A stretch of DNA of 64,000 nt from Saccharum officinarum (taxonomy: Eukaryota > Streptophyta > Magnoliopsida > Poales > Poaceae). Below, piece after piece: positions 34,501 to 47,693 of this stretch (the first letter of the stretch is position 1; each line of letters starts with the position of its first letter). Both the position numbers and the translations under genes were made by a program. A model generated the notes under the pieces. The model saw only the letters and a list, made by a program, of their open reading frames with translations, made no database searches and was not told the origin of the DNA. The stretch spans positions 114,310,680 through 114,374,679 of the forward strand of contig CM036160.1 of the NCBI GenBank assembly GCA_020631735.1, given 5' to 3'.

Positions 34501-37500
34501 CTTGCACTGGTTTCACTCAATTTTCCACTCAGTATTCGCTCGGCATCATCTAATTCTTGATCTACATCATTTTCTGCATCATGAAATCCATTATCCTTGA
34601 TAACCACAGTTTCATCATCAGTTGATTCTTCACTTCCACTATCTCCTGTTTGAGAATCAGGTGATAAGGAGCACCTAAAGTGCTCATCCTGTAAAAATAA
34701 CAAACATCAACGGTAATGTAACGATGTGGTGTGTATTTTTTACGTTTATCACGCACATATATGGTGAGACAAAAGAGGAACTAATAGTGCATGAAGATGA
34801 AGGGCCAAAATACAATGCGGCTGCAACATGACATGCTTTATTAGCACCCTTATAAAATAATAATAGTAATTATTATTACTTCATGTGCACATACAGAAAT
34901 CAATCACATGCAATAATGATAAATATCTTCTACAATAAATGGAGCAAAAACTAAACAATTGTATCATCTTATGTTGTCCATAATAATAGTATAATCATGC
35001 GTATATTAAGGACACGGGGATAGCACAAGAAACTCACATTGAATATACTCTCGTATTCCTCTAATAGAGTAGTTACAATGCCTTGAGCACTGTTAGCAGC
35101 ATTTGCAGCGGCAATAAGCTGAGCAGCATTGTCACCACTCATGCCAAAGTCATCTTCCATCTCGCATTCACCAGCAAGAAGGGGACGCAACAAGAGTGGG
35201 GCCATACATGCAGCAACTGCTGATGGAGTCATTCTATTCTCGGCAGTATGAGAAGCAATGGTATGCATCATTTTCAAAATTCTGCAAGCATGGACTTGTG
35301 ATTTAGTTAAAAAAACACACCCTGATATATGATATAATAAAGTGCGATTCCTAGAACTTGATGACTACATAAAACTACAAGTAAATGCAAAGATATATGT
35401 ACATTTAGTAAATTTTGGAAATATGTATGTCTTCTATCGCTTCAAGTTGCATACTTCCAAAAAGGAAAAATGTTCAGCATAAGCTTGAGCAGACAAGGAA
35501 AGCAATTTAGAATGTACTGTCCAGGATTTTATGCTATCAGGTAAAATAGAATCCAAACACAAAATATAGCCATGCGGAGAAGAAATAAGCTAACCTCTGT
35601 AGCAGCCGCCTATTAGGCTCAGGAAATGTTTCAGATATTGCTGCACGCATAGATTTGATCCGAGATTCCTTGATTTCCAGACCTAGGCAAGTACAAAGGA
35701 CAAAGAAAGCTGTAAAATCTACAAAAATATCAGCCAGGAAACCAGGTTAGCTCTAACTAATCTGGTCACAGCATATTTGCTTGAAAAGAAAAACATCTTG
35801 AAATCTCCATATGTTTAACTATATAGGAACCTATGACAATATGCATTGGCCATGACAGGAGCGTGCTGCGAACAAGATGGAAAGATGTACATAAATACAA
35901 CAGCTCGAGTAATACAGTTACTAAGTTCAAACAAGACAAGTCGACACAACACCCTCCATAACCAAGGAAGCATATTCAGACTAACATGAATTGAACACTT
36001 ACAGAAAGCTTCCAATAATGCTGTACAGCAGGAAGCTGGAACAGGAGAAGACGGAAGCTCCCGGAGAACATGCTGCAGCAGATACATCATACATGTATAC
36101 ATTCAGACAGTGGGCAAGCATGAAGAAAAAAACTATTGGAATTCTTTAACATTAATCTTTATAACAACACATGACAATAATTACAGAAAGGTACCTTTAC
36201 ACAGTCACCAACAACATGAGCATCCTCTTCTGGTGCAAACTCTGTCCTTCCTGGAATGGAAAGATACAAACACATATTGAATTATACGTGCAACGAAACT
36301 GAAACTAAAAATCAAAAATACAAACTAAGTAACCACAAAAACCTTGCTCATATTCTTGCAATCTCCTGTCAACCTCCTCCACATCTGCAGCTTGACGCAA
36401 AATTCCTTCCACCTTTATTCCTGCAAGAAATTATTCATATTTCAAACAAAATATTTACAACAGTAAAGTGCAGCAGGTTCCAAATTTAGTGAAAACGAAC
36501 ATTGCTTGGTCCTACCATGTTTCTCAAGGAAACACAAAGCTTTTTCCAGAAAAGAAGGACTGCCATCTATATCTTCCAGTGCAAGCAGTATTGGCCTGCC
36601 AACAACTAGTGATTTGATAGGTCTCTTCTCTCTCCCTGCAGTCAGTAGAGGAAACATATGAAAAAAAAAACAGATATATATTAAGTTCATAGCAAAGAGG
36701 AGCAAGTCACATGATAGTATAAACTGCAAGGGAACCAACAATTCGGAATAGCCCCTTCATATACATCTGTTGTGTCATTGCGAAAGATTCCATTATGCCC
36801 CATCACAAGAGCTGCATTTGGAGCTTGCGCAAGAGCTTCTTCCAGTGCTGTTTTCCACTCGAATAAATCTTCAGAACTTTCTGCCTGTATATTAAAAAAG
36901 GAGGCATCTTATAATTGAAGCGGCACTACAATGCATGAAGCATAATCATAAGGCTTATAATTGAACTTTTGGGTTTGCTCGAGGGCATCAAACTGTTTAG
37001 GAGAAAGGTAAGCATGTGTACCTTCAAGGTGAAGGCACGGCCATCACGGCCATCTGGAAAAAGGACAGTCAGCAGCCTTTTGTCTTCCCTGACTACTACA
37101 CTGCAAATGAGTGCCAAATATAGCAAAAGATAAGACACAGTAAGGTATTTATCTAGAGAGAGGTACACAAACGACAAACATCTTTAGTACATTAAGCATG
37201 ACCACTCAAGATTCAAAAGAATATTTGTCAAATAGACACATACCTCCCAGAATTATTAAGGTCAATTCCCCCCAATGTAAGGTTCACTTCACCACTTCTC
37301 TGCGGTAATGTACTCTAAAAATGCCAAGAATAGTCACTCATCAAGGAAATAGAACTGAGTGCTACTGGTATAACTCATAAACTATACAACAACAACAACA
37401 ACATAGCCTTTTGTCCCAAGCAAGTTGGGGTAGGCTAGAGATGAAACCCAAAAGAGACGAGAAACAGGGAGACACATAAAGGGACATAAAGGGCACAAGA

Positions 37501-39090
37501 CAATGTCACGGTTCAGGCACGTTGATTGCTAATCTCCAAGCGCTCCTGTCCATAGCTAAATCCTTGGGGATAACTCCTTAAGATCTCTCTTAACGGACTC
37601 GTCCCAAGTTAATTTAGGTCGACCTCTAACATTATCGGCCCGCTTTAGAACTCCACTACGCACCGGCGCCTCAGGAGACATGTCCAAACCATCTCAACCG
37701 ATGTTGAATCAATTTCTCCTCAATTGGTGCCAACCCTATCCCGAATATCGTCGTTCCGTACTCTATCCCTCCTTGTGTGCCCACAACACCAACGCAACAT
37801 AACTCATAAACTATATAATAATATAAAGGGAAACTATGACAATGAACATAGTTACTGTAAACTTTCTATGGCACAAGTATACCATAGTTTACATTGTGGA
37901 CAAAGAGCAGAGATACTAACAGGATCACTCTTGAAGAAAACCAGTGACGTTCGTGTGAGGATGAACCAACGCTTTTTCCATGATTTCCATCCGATTCCTA
38001 CAATATTGTGATTGTAACACTGTTACAGTCTGGAACCAAAGGAAAACAATGTGTGCCGCTAATAGTTTTACCTTTCGATGATATGAAGAGAGGGCCACTC
38101 TTAAATACCTGCCAGAAGGTCAAGACATGTCAGAAACACTGTAATAGTAACTGTAAATACAAAAGAACAGATTTAAGACAAAGCAAAACATCAAATGTTT
38201 TCTTGTCCAGAATTCTTGTTTCAGATAGAAAAATCCAAGTCCGATTGAAACAAGTAGTAAACAAAACACAACAAAGGGTCAATGAAAACCTATGTGTCTA
38301 ATGTACCACACCACAAACTGACAACGTATACAGGTTGAACCATGGAGGGAAGTTTCCTAGATTTGGGCGTGAGAAGGCTCTCCAATCAACAAATGAATGT
38401 AAACAGGCTGCTATCCTGCACCCTCTCTAGTCACTACTTACATGGCATCTCTTCTTCATACGACATCACTCATCCCAGGGGATAAAAAAAGCATACGCCC
38501 GTGTCCTCCCACATTTCTGGTAGCAATTCAACAGGGCCAATATCCCAAGTTCACTATACAAAACATCGGAACGCCGCCATCAGGTACGGAGACTACCCAA
38601 AAACACTTCACTTCACATTTCCCCAGTCAATACCGCCAACTCCTACACGAATTTGAGGTTCGCATGAAAACCAGGCGGACACCGCTCACCAGGTCCATCA
38701 CTGTCCAATCCAACCAAAATCCAGGGAGCATCAGCAGCAGCAGAATCAACCGAAGCAAGCTCACCCCCCACCGTCCTCGCTCGCGCGCTCCGCCGCAGGC
38801 AGGCAGCAGCCACCACCCGCCCATCCATGAAACGTCCACCCAAACAGCGGCGGCTGGTCATCCCCGCAGGCGAGAACCCAAAAAAAAAAAAAACCCAGCA
38901 GACTAGCAACCATAGCAAGGCACGGGACACCAAACGCACGCCAAATTCCAGCAGCAGCCCGGGCGGGCGCGCGGGCCAGAACACGACACGCGCGCGAGGG
39001 AACCGGGCGACTCACCGCGTTGCCGGTCGCCGACGCCGCGCCGCCGCGCGCCTGCCTCTCAGCCGACCCAGGCGCCGCCGAAGCCGCCAT
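31522..39090 (-). CDS. Rho GTPase-activating protein with PH domain, REN1-like (one frame break)
   Basis: Twenty-two exons on the minus strand: 39090-39016, 38108-38072, 37997-37921, 37314-37244, 37100-37022, 36884-36740, 36635-36516, 36420-36343, 36250-36195, 36072-36003, 35682-35595, 35281-35038, 34688-34473, 34156-33863, 33617-33568, 33420-33360, 33282-33199, 33004-32891, 32797-32631, 32444-32375, 31989-31808, 31710-31522. Phases join throughout except in exon 21, which is 182 nt instead of a multiple of three. PH domain about residues 26-135 (VFKSGPLFISSKG, WKKRWFILT); RhoGAP domain about 165-380 with the arginine finger in GILRQAAD (about Arg210) and MTPSAVAACMAPLLLRPLLAG; acidic linker; coiled coils about 550-730; conserved C-terminus LTTRLDFFKERRSQL. 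The family inactivates ROP GTPases at the plasma membrane and restricts polar growth (for example in pollen tubes). As sequenced, the frame stops at 31828-31830, losing about 70 residues. Full length would be about 855. Confidence 0.9.
37387..37798 (-). mobile_element. 5'-truncated RTE-like LINE fragment in a RhoGAP intron
   Basis: Flanked by a 17-bp target duplication ATAACTCATAAACTATA (37370-37386 and 37799-37815). Carries the widespread plant sequence CCCAAGCAAGTTGGGGTAGG next to a (CAA)n tract; on the minus strand this is a (TTG)n tail, so the 3' end is at the low-coordinate side. 412 bp; the class assignment is from memory of this sequence. Confidence 0.75.
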
Positions 39091-39820
39091 CCCGTCGTCC
39101 GCCTCCTCAGATCGTCCGCATCAACAGTGACCCGTCGCCGCAGCCTGGAAGGGCACCGAACCAGCAGCCGCGCAGCGCAGTAGTTACCACGGCAGCAGCA
39201 TTGGATCCGCCGCGATCTGCCGCACTCGCGCGTGCGTGCGGTGGAAGAGTGGAGGTGCGGGAGCGTGGATTAGGCCGCTTGCGGCGGTGGTTAGGATTTG
39301 GGGCCGCTCGCTCGGGTTTTCGCCCCCCACCCCGCCCCGCCCCGCCCGTGGAGTGGAGGTGGGGCGCGTGGGTGCGTGGTGGTGCCGCCCTCCCTGTCTG
39401 TCTCTGCTCCGCCGGGGCGCGAGGCGACCCCGCGACAGCGACGGGGGGTTGGGATTACGCGAGGGAGGAGCGCACGGACGCACGCACACGCGCTGCCGCC
39501 GCTGGCCGCAATCACCTTCACCTTCACCTCACCGCTCGCCGCCTCGCCCCCGCTCTCAATCTCAACTGGCCAGGCAGGCTGGCAGCCGCGGATGGATGGA
39601 TGGCTCGTTGGACTTTTGGAGTCATCCGATCCGAGTCCACATGGCAGCTTGCGCCGGAACCGGAAGCCGCAGGGCGTCCCTCCCCCTCCAGCTCGGCCTG
39701 TGTGTGTGGTATGTGCTCTTAAGCTTTGTTAATTACCTGCCTCTGGATCTGCCTTAATCTCGTCCCGTTGACACACCCTTTCCGATATGCGCCATCGTCT
39801 GATATAACACGACGCGATCA
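39091..39820. other. Upstream region of the RhoGAP gene
   Basis: Very GC-rich to about 39600; probable 5' UTR and promoter. The long ORFs on both strands (up to 173 residues) have Pro/Arg/Gly-rich, domain-free products typical of GC-rich leader DNA. Confidence 0.4.
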
Positions 39821-39984
39821 CGTTTTTTTTTTCTCCTTTTCAATTCAACAACATCGAACGATTCAAAAATCAGGTGCCCTTTACGTTTTTTTTTTCTTTT
39901 CAAACAACATCGATCAAAAATCAGCTGCCCGTTACCCTTTTTTCTTTTCAAACAACATCGATTCAAAAATCAGATGCCCGTTAC
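39821..39984. repeat. Three tandem copies of a 50-63-bp unit
   Basis: Each copy runs T-tract, TTTTCAA-CAACATCGA, TCAAAAATCAG, xTGCCCGTTAC. Copies start near 39821, 39884 and 39935; they differ mostly in T-tract length. Confidence 0.85.
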
Positions 39985-40078
39985 ATGAGCGCATATGGGG
40001 CTTTGCTTGTATAGGTGTATGGATTTGTATAGTACAGTGCTGTGTGTATATGATTAGAATTTCGATAATGCTCTGTCG

Positions 40079-41594
40079 AGGACGCCCGGATGGACGGACA
40101 CGGCTTCCCACTCGCTACGACGCCGTTTGCTCGCTCCCATCCGCACCTCTTTAAAAGAATTCTCTCTACCCAGTGGTGCTCGTCAACCAGGGTGCTCGTC
40201 GAGCAGGCCGCCGAGCTCGCCAGGGTGTTCGCGGCCTTGCGCAGTTGCTCACCCAGGGTGGCGCAGTGCCTCCGCTGGAGCACCGGGTGAGCTCCATGCG
40301 CCGCTACCGGCCTCTATGCCGGAGTCGGGCTCCGCAACGACGAGGCCTCCGTTCGTCCAAGCAGTCAGGTGACATTGCACTGAAAGAGCATGTTGCAACC
40401 GTATATTTCAAGTGTTTCAGAGGTGTGTTGCAAGTGTTTCACATCGATGTTGGAAAAAGTAGATCGGGATGTTGCATATGTTGCAATGGTGATACATGCA
40501 TGTTGCAAGTATGTGTTCCAAATGTTTCATCTGTTTTTCAGAAGTATATTGCAAGTGTGTTTATTTTGGGTGTTGCTATCTTGATGTTGCGTATGTTTTG
40601 CAATGACTTTTCAAGTTTTTATCTGGTGTTTTTGTAAATGTTTTAGACACATGTTTCAAGTGTTTCATTTGTCTTCAGACATATATTGCAAATGTTTCAT
40701 CTGGATATCTCAAAAGTACATCAAGGTGTTGCACATGTTGCAATCTGATGGCTGGCGGATAGTGGCCTGCCGCAGGGTTTCGACTCCTACCTCGCTAGAG
40801 GTGGGACTTGGGCCGTGCCGTGCCGGCCCTCTCGTGCTTCATGCCGCTTCGGGTCGTGCCCTCTAGGCACGGGAGGCATGTCGGGTCGTGCCGATATGCC
40901 ACAGTGAATCTTTTCTTCGGCCCAAGCATGGCCCGTGGCATGCTAGCACGCCTTCGGGTCATGTCGGCCCAAGCACAACCCTCAAAATATCTTTGCTAGT
41001 TTTCTTTTTCCACTCGTGATATGAAATACATATATATCTTGTGTGTACTATTTTAATAAAAAATTAATGATTTTCATAATCTATTCAAGAATTAGATAAG
41101 AGGTAGTATAGTAAATGCTAGAAAATTGTATTGTATAGTTGTAAAAGTGTTTACGTGACATTTTCGTGCCTTGTCGGCCCAAGCACGGCCCAAGATGCGG
41201 GTCAGGCCATGTAGCCCGCCGTGCCGAGATTCTGGGCACGGCACGGCCCTCGTGTTCGCGTCGTGCCGTGCTTCGGGTCGTGTCAAAAGACCGTGCCATG
41301 ACCCGTCCTCGAATGGCATAGCCCAAGTCCCAGCTCTATACCTCGTGCCTTCCTCGAGTGGCCCGCTTCGTCCTCTTCTCTCGTCTCCTCTCTCCTCCCT
41401 TCGCTTTCCTCCGTCTCGTCACGACTCGGTGGGGAGTGCTACCTGTTGAGGCGACGAGCGCACAAACGCCCACAGAGGTGGTGGCCCGGGTGGGCCGACG
41501 GTTGCGCGATGCCCGCGTGGTGACCTCGGGTCCACGCCGTCCGCTCGCTACGCGCGGGAAGCATAGCCACCGCGGACGGGCGGGCGCTAGTCAT
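40079..41594 (+). repeat. TTGCAA-rich dispersed repeat, copy 3, split by a hAT
   Basis: Starts near GAGGACGCCCGGATGGACGG; GC-rich, then about 40385-40745 of degenerate ATGTTGCAAxxGTTTCA units; interrupted by the hAT at 40796-41338; GC-rich tail ending GGGCGCTAGTCA, like the end of copy 2. Boundaries approximate. Confidence 0.6.
40796..41338. mobile_element. Ac-like hAT element, non-autonomous, 543 bp
   Basis: Left end TAGAGGTGGGACTTGGGC, right end on the other strand TAGAGCTGGGACTTGGGC. Flanking 8-bp repeat TACCTCGC (40788-40795) and TACCTCGT (41339-41346), 7 of 8. Subterminal regions are packed with GTGCCGTGCC, GGCCCAAGCAC and CGGGTCGTG words, as in many hAT families where the transposase binds subterminal repeats. 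Confidence 0.85.
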
Positions 41595-43068
41595 GTTAAA
41601 ATTTTGATCATAATTATTGTTTTTGTTTTGTTGTGGTTGCATCTACATGTTAGGCTATATACGTAGTCCTGTTTGTGTGAGCACGTTTTGCTAAAACTTT
41701 TTTTAAAAAGAAAAGGTATTTGTCGTCGATATGCTATGCGACATTTTTATTCATGACAAAAAAGACAATCCAACCTAATTGACCTCTTCAATTCAACTTT
41801 TCATATAAAAAGCAGGAAAAAATGGGGAAAAGGTGATCTTGGCAAATTGGATAACCCTATTTAAGAGAAACAGCGAGTGCTGTTGGATTAGACCGATTAC
41901 ATTAATTCCATTCCTAACATGTTAGCTAGATCTGTCTATATATTATTACTAACACCTAAACAGAAAGCCACGATTGCGATTAGCCGGTGGTTTCCTGGAA
42001 AGGGGGACAGATTAAATGTGGTTGGACACAGATGAATTCCTCTCCTGCGTAGATTGGCCAAAAGCGCCTAGGTTAGGCCAGTGGCAGTAATTAAAAGCGA
42101 TGAGATCCACATAATGACCTTGTACTATTTATAGAATGTGCACCAAACCGTCGTAACCAACGACATGCCAACACGCAGAGGAGAGGACTGTGCTGGTGCT
42201 GGTATCCCGGCATGAAGTGTAAAGCACATATACGTTGCCCCGAGACTTGCTCCATATCCATGGCGTTGCGTGTGCCGGCGGGGCAGGATTAGGCGTTAAC
42301 CCCAGCACTCAAGAAACACACAGATACTTGATTGATGCTTGCTAGGAGATTAGGTAGGAGCCAGCAGAAAAGCGCACAAGATTAGGCAGACGAAACCGAC
42401 GGTTACTAGTATTTTGTTAGTGCAGCGGTGGTCGCCGACTCGCCGTAGGCCGTAGCCTTGGCTGGACCTGGACCTCCTTTTGTTTGTTTTGGCCCCGTTG
42501 TTTTCTTCTCCCTGCTCTGCTACAGCGAGCGGCGTGGCCGTGGCGGGGGGGTTGGAGACGAGGGGCTTTCAGGCTGAGGCCGGCTCTGCGCTCACACTCA
42601 CAGCACAGTCACAGGAGAGGCCGGCCGCCCGAGAGGACCACACTGCTCGGAGCCGCGCGATCGGCATCGGCTGGTGCCACAGCAGCGCCTTGCGTGGAGT
42701 AATTTCGCGTTGGGAGCTTGTGCCTGGACGGTTGCAGGGGATGTGTCCTTTTGGTCCTCCACGTGTTTCCCTTTCCATCATTCAAAAACCGTTCGTTTCA
42801 TCCAAGACGTGAACGTGACAGTGATAAATCCAGAGGAGCTTTCAGATCAGGTGCGTGACAAAAAACGGTTTATTATTACTGGTCTGTAAAGCATGCTTGG
42901 GGAAGATGGATGTTCTAAAAGCTATTAGCTCGTTTACTTTGACAGCCTGCAAATCATGATTGCGGATGAGTGTCCTATCATGGCCAAACATGTCCAAGCA
43001 CGTCGCGCAATCATTCTCCACATCATCGTATTGCAGACTACTACTACTGTAAAAGAAAAAAAAACCCT
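41595..43068. other. Intergenic region
   Basis: No supported gene. ORFs at 42480-42812 lack recognisable domains. Confidence 0.35.
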
Positions 43069-43252
43069 GGTTCAGTTAAACTTGCAAACGGCGCGGTGGC
43101 GGGCAGCCCGTCCCGTGTTCGCAAGAGCCGCATCCTCATTCGCGGGTTTATGCGGTGGCCCGTTTTCAGCCGCGTAACGCATGCGGCATTTCTCGCGGCG
43201 GACGCAGACCCGTTTGTGGCGTTTCTCGCGGCGGACGCGGACCCGTTTTGTC

Positions 43253-44655
43253 GCCTGAACTTGCTGGCTTGCATGGAAACAGGATTCTGGTTGTGTACGT
43301 GTGTGTTCTTTTTCTTATTTACTTCACAAATTGTTCTAGTGATCCATATGCTAGCTAAAAAATATACGTAAATTACATAAAATACTATGTATCGTTAGGA
43401 ATATGTGATTGGTTTTTTTTTACATTTTTTCACCATTAATGGATCATCAGAAAAAAAAAACATGCAAGTTAACGTCTCTTATGTGCATGTAAGTTCACAC
43501 CTTCTCAATGCATCCAAGTTATACAACAGTACTTAAGAATTATGGCTGACTTTTGTGATGAGGCCACTTATCAAATAAACCAATTTATGAGACTAACATT
43601 TTGTAATACCATGATTCATAATTTATCAAAATTGTAAAAAAAATAGTCACGCCTTTATACAAGTGCAAGCTAAACTGAAGTCAACATATGCTTTTCAAGG
43701 ACCAAACGACCTGTTGCCTCATGCTAGCTTACAATAAACACAAATGTCGTCTAACCATAACTCAAAATTTTAACAAAGACTACACAAGGTTATAACAGTG
43801 TGATCAACGGTAGCTTGTTGTCCTTGTGCTCTAGGCAACCCAAAAGTCACAAATTTTTAAAGCGGCCTCACACAGGAATTTTTGCACAACACCACCTCAC
43901 CTTGCCCTGTTCATAAAAATCATAAAGAGCTTCAACTGAAAAACAATGAATAATCTTGCATAATAAGTCATCAGAAGTTTATTGTCTAGGATACATCAAT
44001 TATATGGAATTAATTCATGATTTATAAATAGAACACACTGCAATGGCTTCACAAAAGCAGACATTACTGGAAGGAATGACTCACAACATACATTACGAGA
44101 GTGTAAAAAGGCATGCGAAAAGCAATTACTGGAAGGAATGACTCAGGGCTGCAGACCATGCAATCAAAAGAGAAAAGGGAAGTACACGACTGCATGACTG
44201 AAGGTCCAATTTTGCTGTTTCCATTAGTTAACATTCAAAATTCAGAACTACTTACATCAATGCACAACCAAGCTGAATTGAAAACACTGGACCACCAGTC
44301 TCATTTTGGTGATTTTCACTAGTTCACTCAGCAACCATGAATCAGAGTCAGTTCTCAATGTCACAGTTTCCTAATGTTTGCACATAAGTCAGAATTGATG
44401 AGGATGGAATGAACTACTCATTATCATTCATGAAACAGGGAGGACTCTAGCATTCAGGTTATAACTGACAACACCATCCATGATGGACTGAATTGTAATT
44501 ACTAGGTACTGTTGCAGCATAGTATTGAGGCAGTTGCTCGCTAATCTGCATGCATCGTCCTTGCAGCTGTATGTAGTCTTAGTTTGGAGACTACAGTCAT
44601 AAAGCAAATTCATTTATTGATAAAAGCAAGATCATCTCATAAATTTATACCTGAG
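43253..44655. other. Non-coding left part of the 5.9-kb hAT
   Basis: AT-rich, downstream of the transposase stop. Two copies of TTACTGGAAGGAATGACTCA (around 44066 and 44126). No gene seen. Confidence 0.4.
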
Positions 44656-47401
44656 TTAGATCTCATCATCCTCTTCATCTCCCATAATACATCCAGCTAT
44701 GTCATCATGAGTACTACAATCTAAAACAATCAAAACAAATTATAGTAAACATGTTAGGACACAAAAGTTATTCAACTATATTATAGTAAACATGTTAAGG
44801 ACACAAAAGAATACGTAATCTACCTCGAAGCCAGTCTTGAAGACACACAAGTGCTTCTACAGTGTCACTAGACAACCTGCTTCTATACTCATTTATAATC
44901 TTTTCTCCACCAGAAAAGGCTGACTCTGATGCACTGTAGATGCAAGAATGGCCAATATATCTCTTGCCATACGTGCAAGTATTGGATACGTGGCAGAGGA
45001 CATTTTCCAGTACTGTAGAATGTCAAATTCTATATCTATAGGGATTGTTTCCTCATCCAAATACTTGTCAAGTTCACTCACTCTTTTTCTCTGAATTAAG
45101 TTCTGATGATGGCCCCAGTCTGCCCATGGATTACTTTTGCCAAAATTTGGCTCATCTTCAGCTACTGGCTTTGCATACTCAGGGACCAAGTGACCCCATT
45201 GCGAGAAATATTCATCATACAGATTTTTGAATGCCTCTTGTACTTGGGGGAAGTAGGTGGATGATGAATAATCTCCAAAACCCTGTCCAAGACGGAACTT
45301 TAGGAAGCCCAACTTAAATCTAGGATCCAAAACAACTGGCACACAGATTTGCAAAAATGAGAGATCCCAGTATTTTTGGAGTTTCTTCCTCATTTCATGG
45401 ACCATAATACGAACCATAACATCTTCATTTGATTACTCTCTTTCTAGCAACAATTTTATCTTCCAAAGCTGATGGAAATAAATACTTGATGTTGGGTACT
45501 TGTAACCTGATAGTGTTTCAGTAGCATCAGAGAATGTCTCCAGAATTTTGCAGAGCTTTTTTTGCCATACTCCATTCCTCAATTAGGGGCTGATGTGTAT
45601 ATTGAGTGTCATCTTGGGTCAACGCTTCAAAAGCTCTTTTGTACTCATCAGCACATTTAAGCATGTGGTAAGTTGAATTCCATCTAGTGACAACATCTAG
45701 CGGTGGCCTTTTGTTACTAGATATCCCTACCTCTGTAATCATCTTCTCAAATCTTTGTTTACGTGCTTGAGAGCTTTTCACATACTTGACACTATCTCTG
45801 ATATTTTTTATAGTATCACTCATTTCTTTCAAACCCTCTTGTACTATCAAATTCAAGACATGGGCAGCACACCGGCAATGAAATAAGTTTCCTTGACTTA
45901 GAAGCAAGCGCTTGGCTACTAGGTTTTCTTTCAAACACTTCACAAAGGAATCATTATTTGAAGCATTATCTAATGTGATTGAAAAGACTTTATGTTCAAG
46001 ATTCCACTCATTCAAAGTCTTCAGCATTGCTTTAAAAATGTTAATACCGTCATGTGGTGTCTCTACAAGAGCAAACTTGATGATTTTTTTTGTGGATTAT
46101 CCAACCATCGGTGATGAAATGGCAAGTGACACATAAATACCCTAATGTCTGCTTGGAGGTCCAGAGGTCTGCAGTTAAAGAAACTCTAGAAGATACTCCA
46201 TTCAAAAAACTTTGTAGCTTTCCCTTTCCATAATCATATGTGTCCACACAATTTGACTTGATCGTGGTTCTAGAAACATGCTTAAACCATGGATTCAAAC
46301 TAGACACAAAGGATCTAAACTTTGGGTACTCAACAAGGCTAAAAGGTAATGAATGCACAACAATCAACTTCACCAATTCTTGTCGAGCTATTTCTGGATC
46401 AAATTTCCAATCTTCAGGCAAAGGCAAGTTTCCAGAATTCATTTGTTCCAACATCTGATTCATTCTAGTTTTACCCTCAAAATTACGCATATGTCTAAGG
46501 CAAGCACTTGTACCAACATCTCGGTTTACCTTGAATAACTTATGGCAGTATAAGCACCGAGCTTCAGCCACTATTTGACTATCATATATTGCCTCAAAAT
46601 CTTCCCATATCTCAGATGTAAGTTTGCGCCTTTTAATCAGACGTGGAGATCCTAATGGTTGGCATGGAAAAAAATATTATTAGATAAAAGTAACTACAAC
46701 AGATGCAGCAGTAATAAAAACACTAATTAGAAGCATAAAAAGCAATACCAAAAGAGTACATCAGCACTTACCATAACCAAGATTGTTTCTTTTTTTCTCC
46801 AGAGCAGATGTTGGAGGCTGTAGTGGGGAGTTTGCCAGTGTCGTAGATGGAGACATCAGCCTTGGGGATAGTCTTGGGGATGATAGCATCATCCTTATCC
46901 CTGTTGATCTTGCTGGAATGAGTGGCGACATTGGCCCTGCTGGCGACTTCAACCGTTTTGCTGGTTGTTCTTTTCCGCGGTTCACTCCGGATTCCTTCTG
47001 CTTAGCTGATGATGAGGAAACTTTCTGCATCACAAGGGAACAAAATGTGAACTGCAGAACGCAAATATCTATTACAGGACTAAAACTCAGAGAACACAAA
47101 TAGCTATTACTGAACACAGCAGTACAAATGACAACACTGTTATTTCAACTAACTGCAAAATAAATGGAGACCCAACAAGACAGCAGAAATATAGACGGCA
47201 TGAGCTAGTATTCAACAAGAAAAACTTCATATCAGAACTCACCTTTCTTCTCAATATAGCGGTGGTGGTAGTGCCACCAGGTGCTGATTCCATTGCATCT
47301 GCAGCAGGCTCATCGGCTCGTGATGAACTGGGAACAGTAGCAGCAGCAGGAGGAGCCTCAGAGTTGAAGCTAAAAATAATTCCAGAGTGGTCCAGATGCA
47401 T
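44656..47401 (-). pseudogene. hAT transposase (BED finger, RICESLEEPER-like), decayed
   Basis: Exons about 47401-47243, 47024-46772, 46651-44824, 44720-44656 with GT-AG introns. N-terminus Ser/Pro-rich; BED-type zinc finger around SEIWEDFEAIYD and CLYCHKLFKVN; then the transposase core (LTADLWTSKQTLGYLCVTCHFI, SITLDNASNND, CRCAAHVLNLIVQEGL, the DUF4413-like region PVVLDPRFKLGF) and the hAT dimerisation domain (YWKMSSATYPILARMARDIL, SGGEKIIN, LSSDTVEALVCLQDWL), ending in an acidic tail. Lesions seen: an extra base in the T8 run 46084-46091, another in the T7 run 45557-45563, an in-frame TAA at 45433-45435, and a missing base near 44931. The enzyme would cut and paste the element carrying its TIRs; this copy cannot make it. 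Confidence 0.88.
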
Positions 47402-47693
47402 GTGAGGTACAACCGCAGCGTATTGGCCTACAAGAAGAGACGCTCATTAGCATTTTGCAAGAAGAAACACTCATTAGCATTATGCCAAGATTGCTACCGT
47501 CAGATTAGTTGCCTATACCCTTATTAGTTGCTGTCTACTACAGTAATGTGTGAGACCAAAACAGGTGCAGCTACTTCCATAGAGTAACAACTGAGAGTGG
47601 AATTACAATATTTTTGGAGTGCAGACAACAATTTCTTGTTATATGGATTTATGCATAAGCAGATCAAGTAACTAGGCCCAAAAGAACAGTTAT

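Noticed and set aside
39201..39757. Three overlapping ORFs of 144-173 codons upstream of the RhoGAP gene
   Set aside because: All three plus frames are open at once in GC-rich promoter/leader DNA; no recognisable product.
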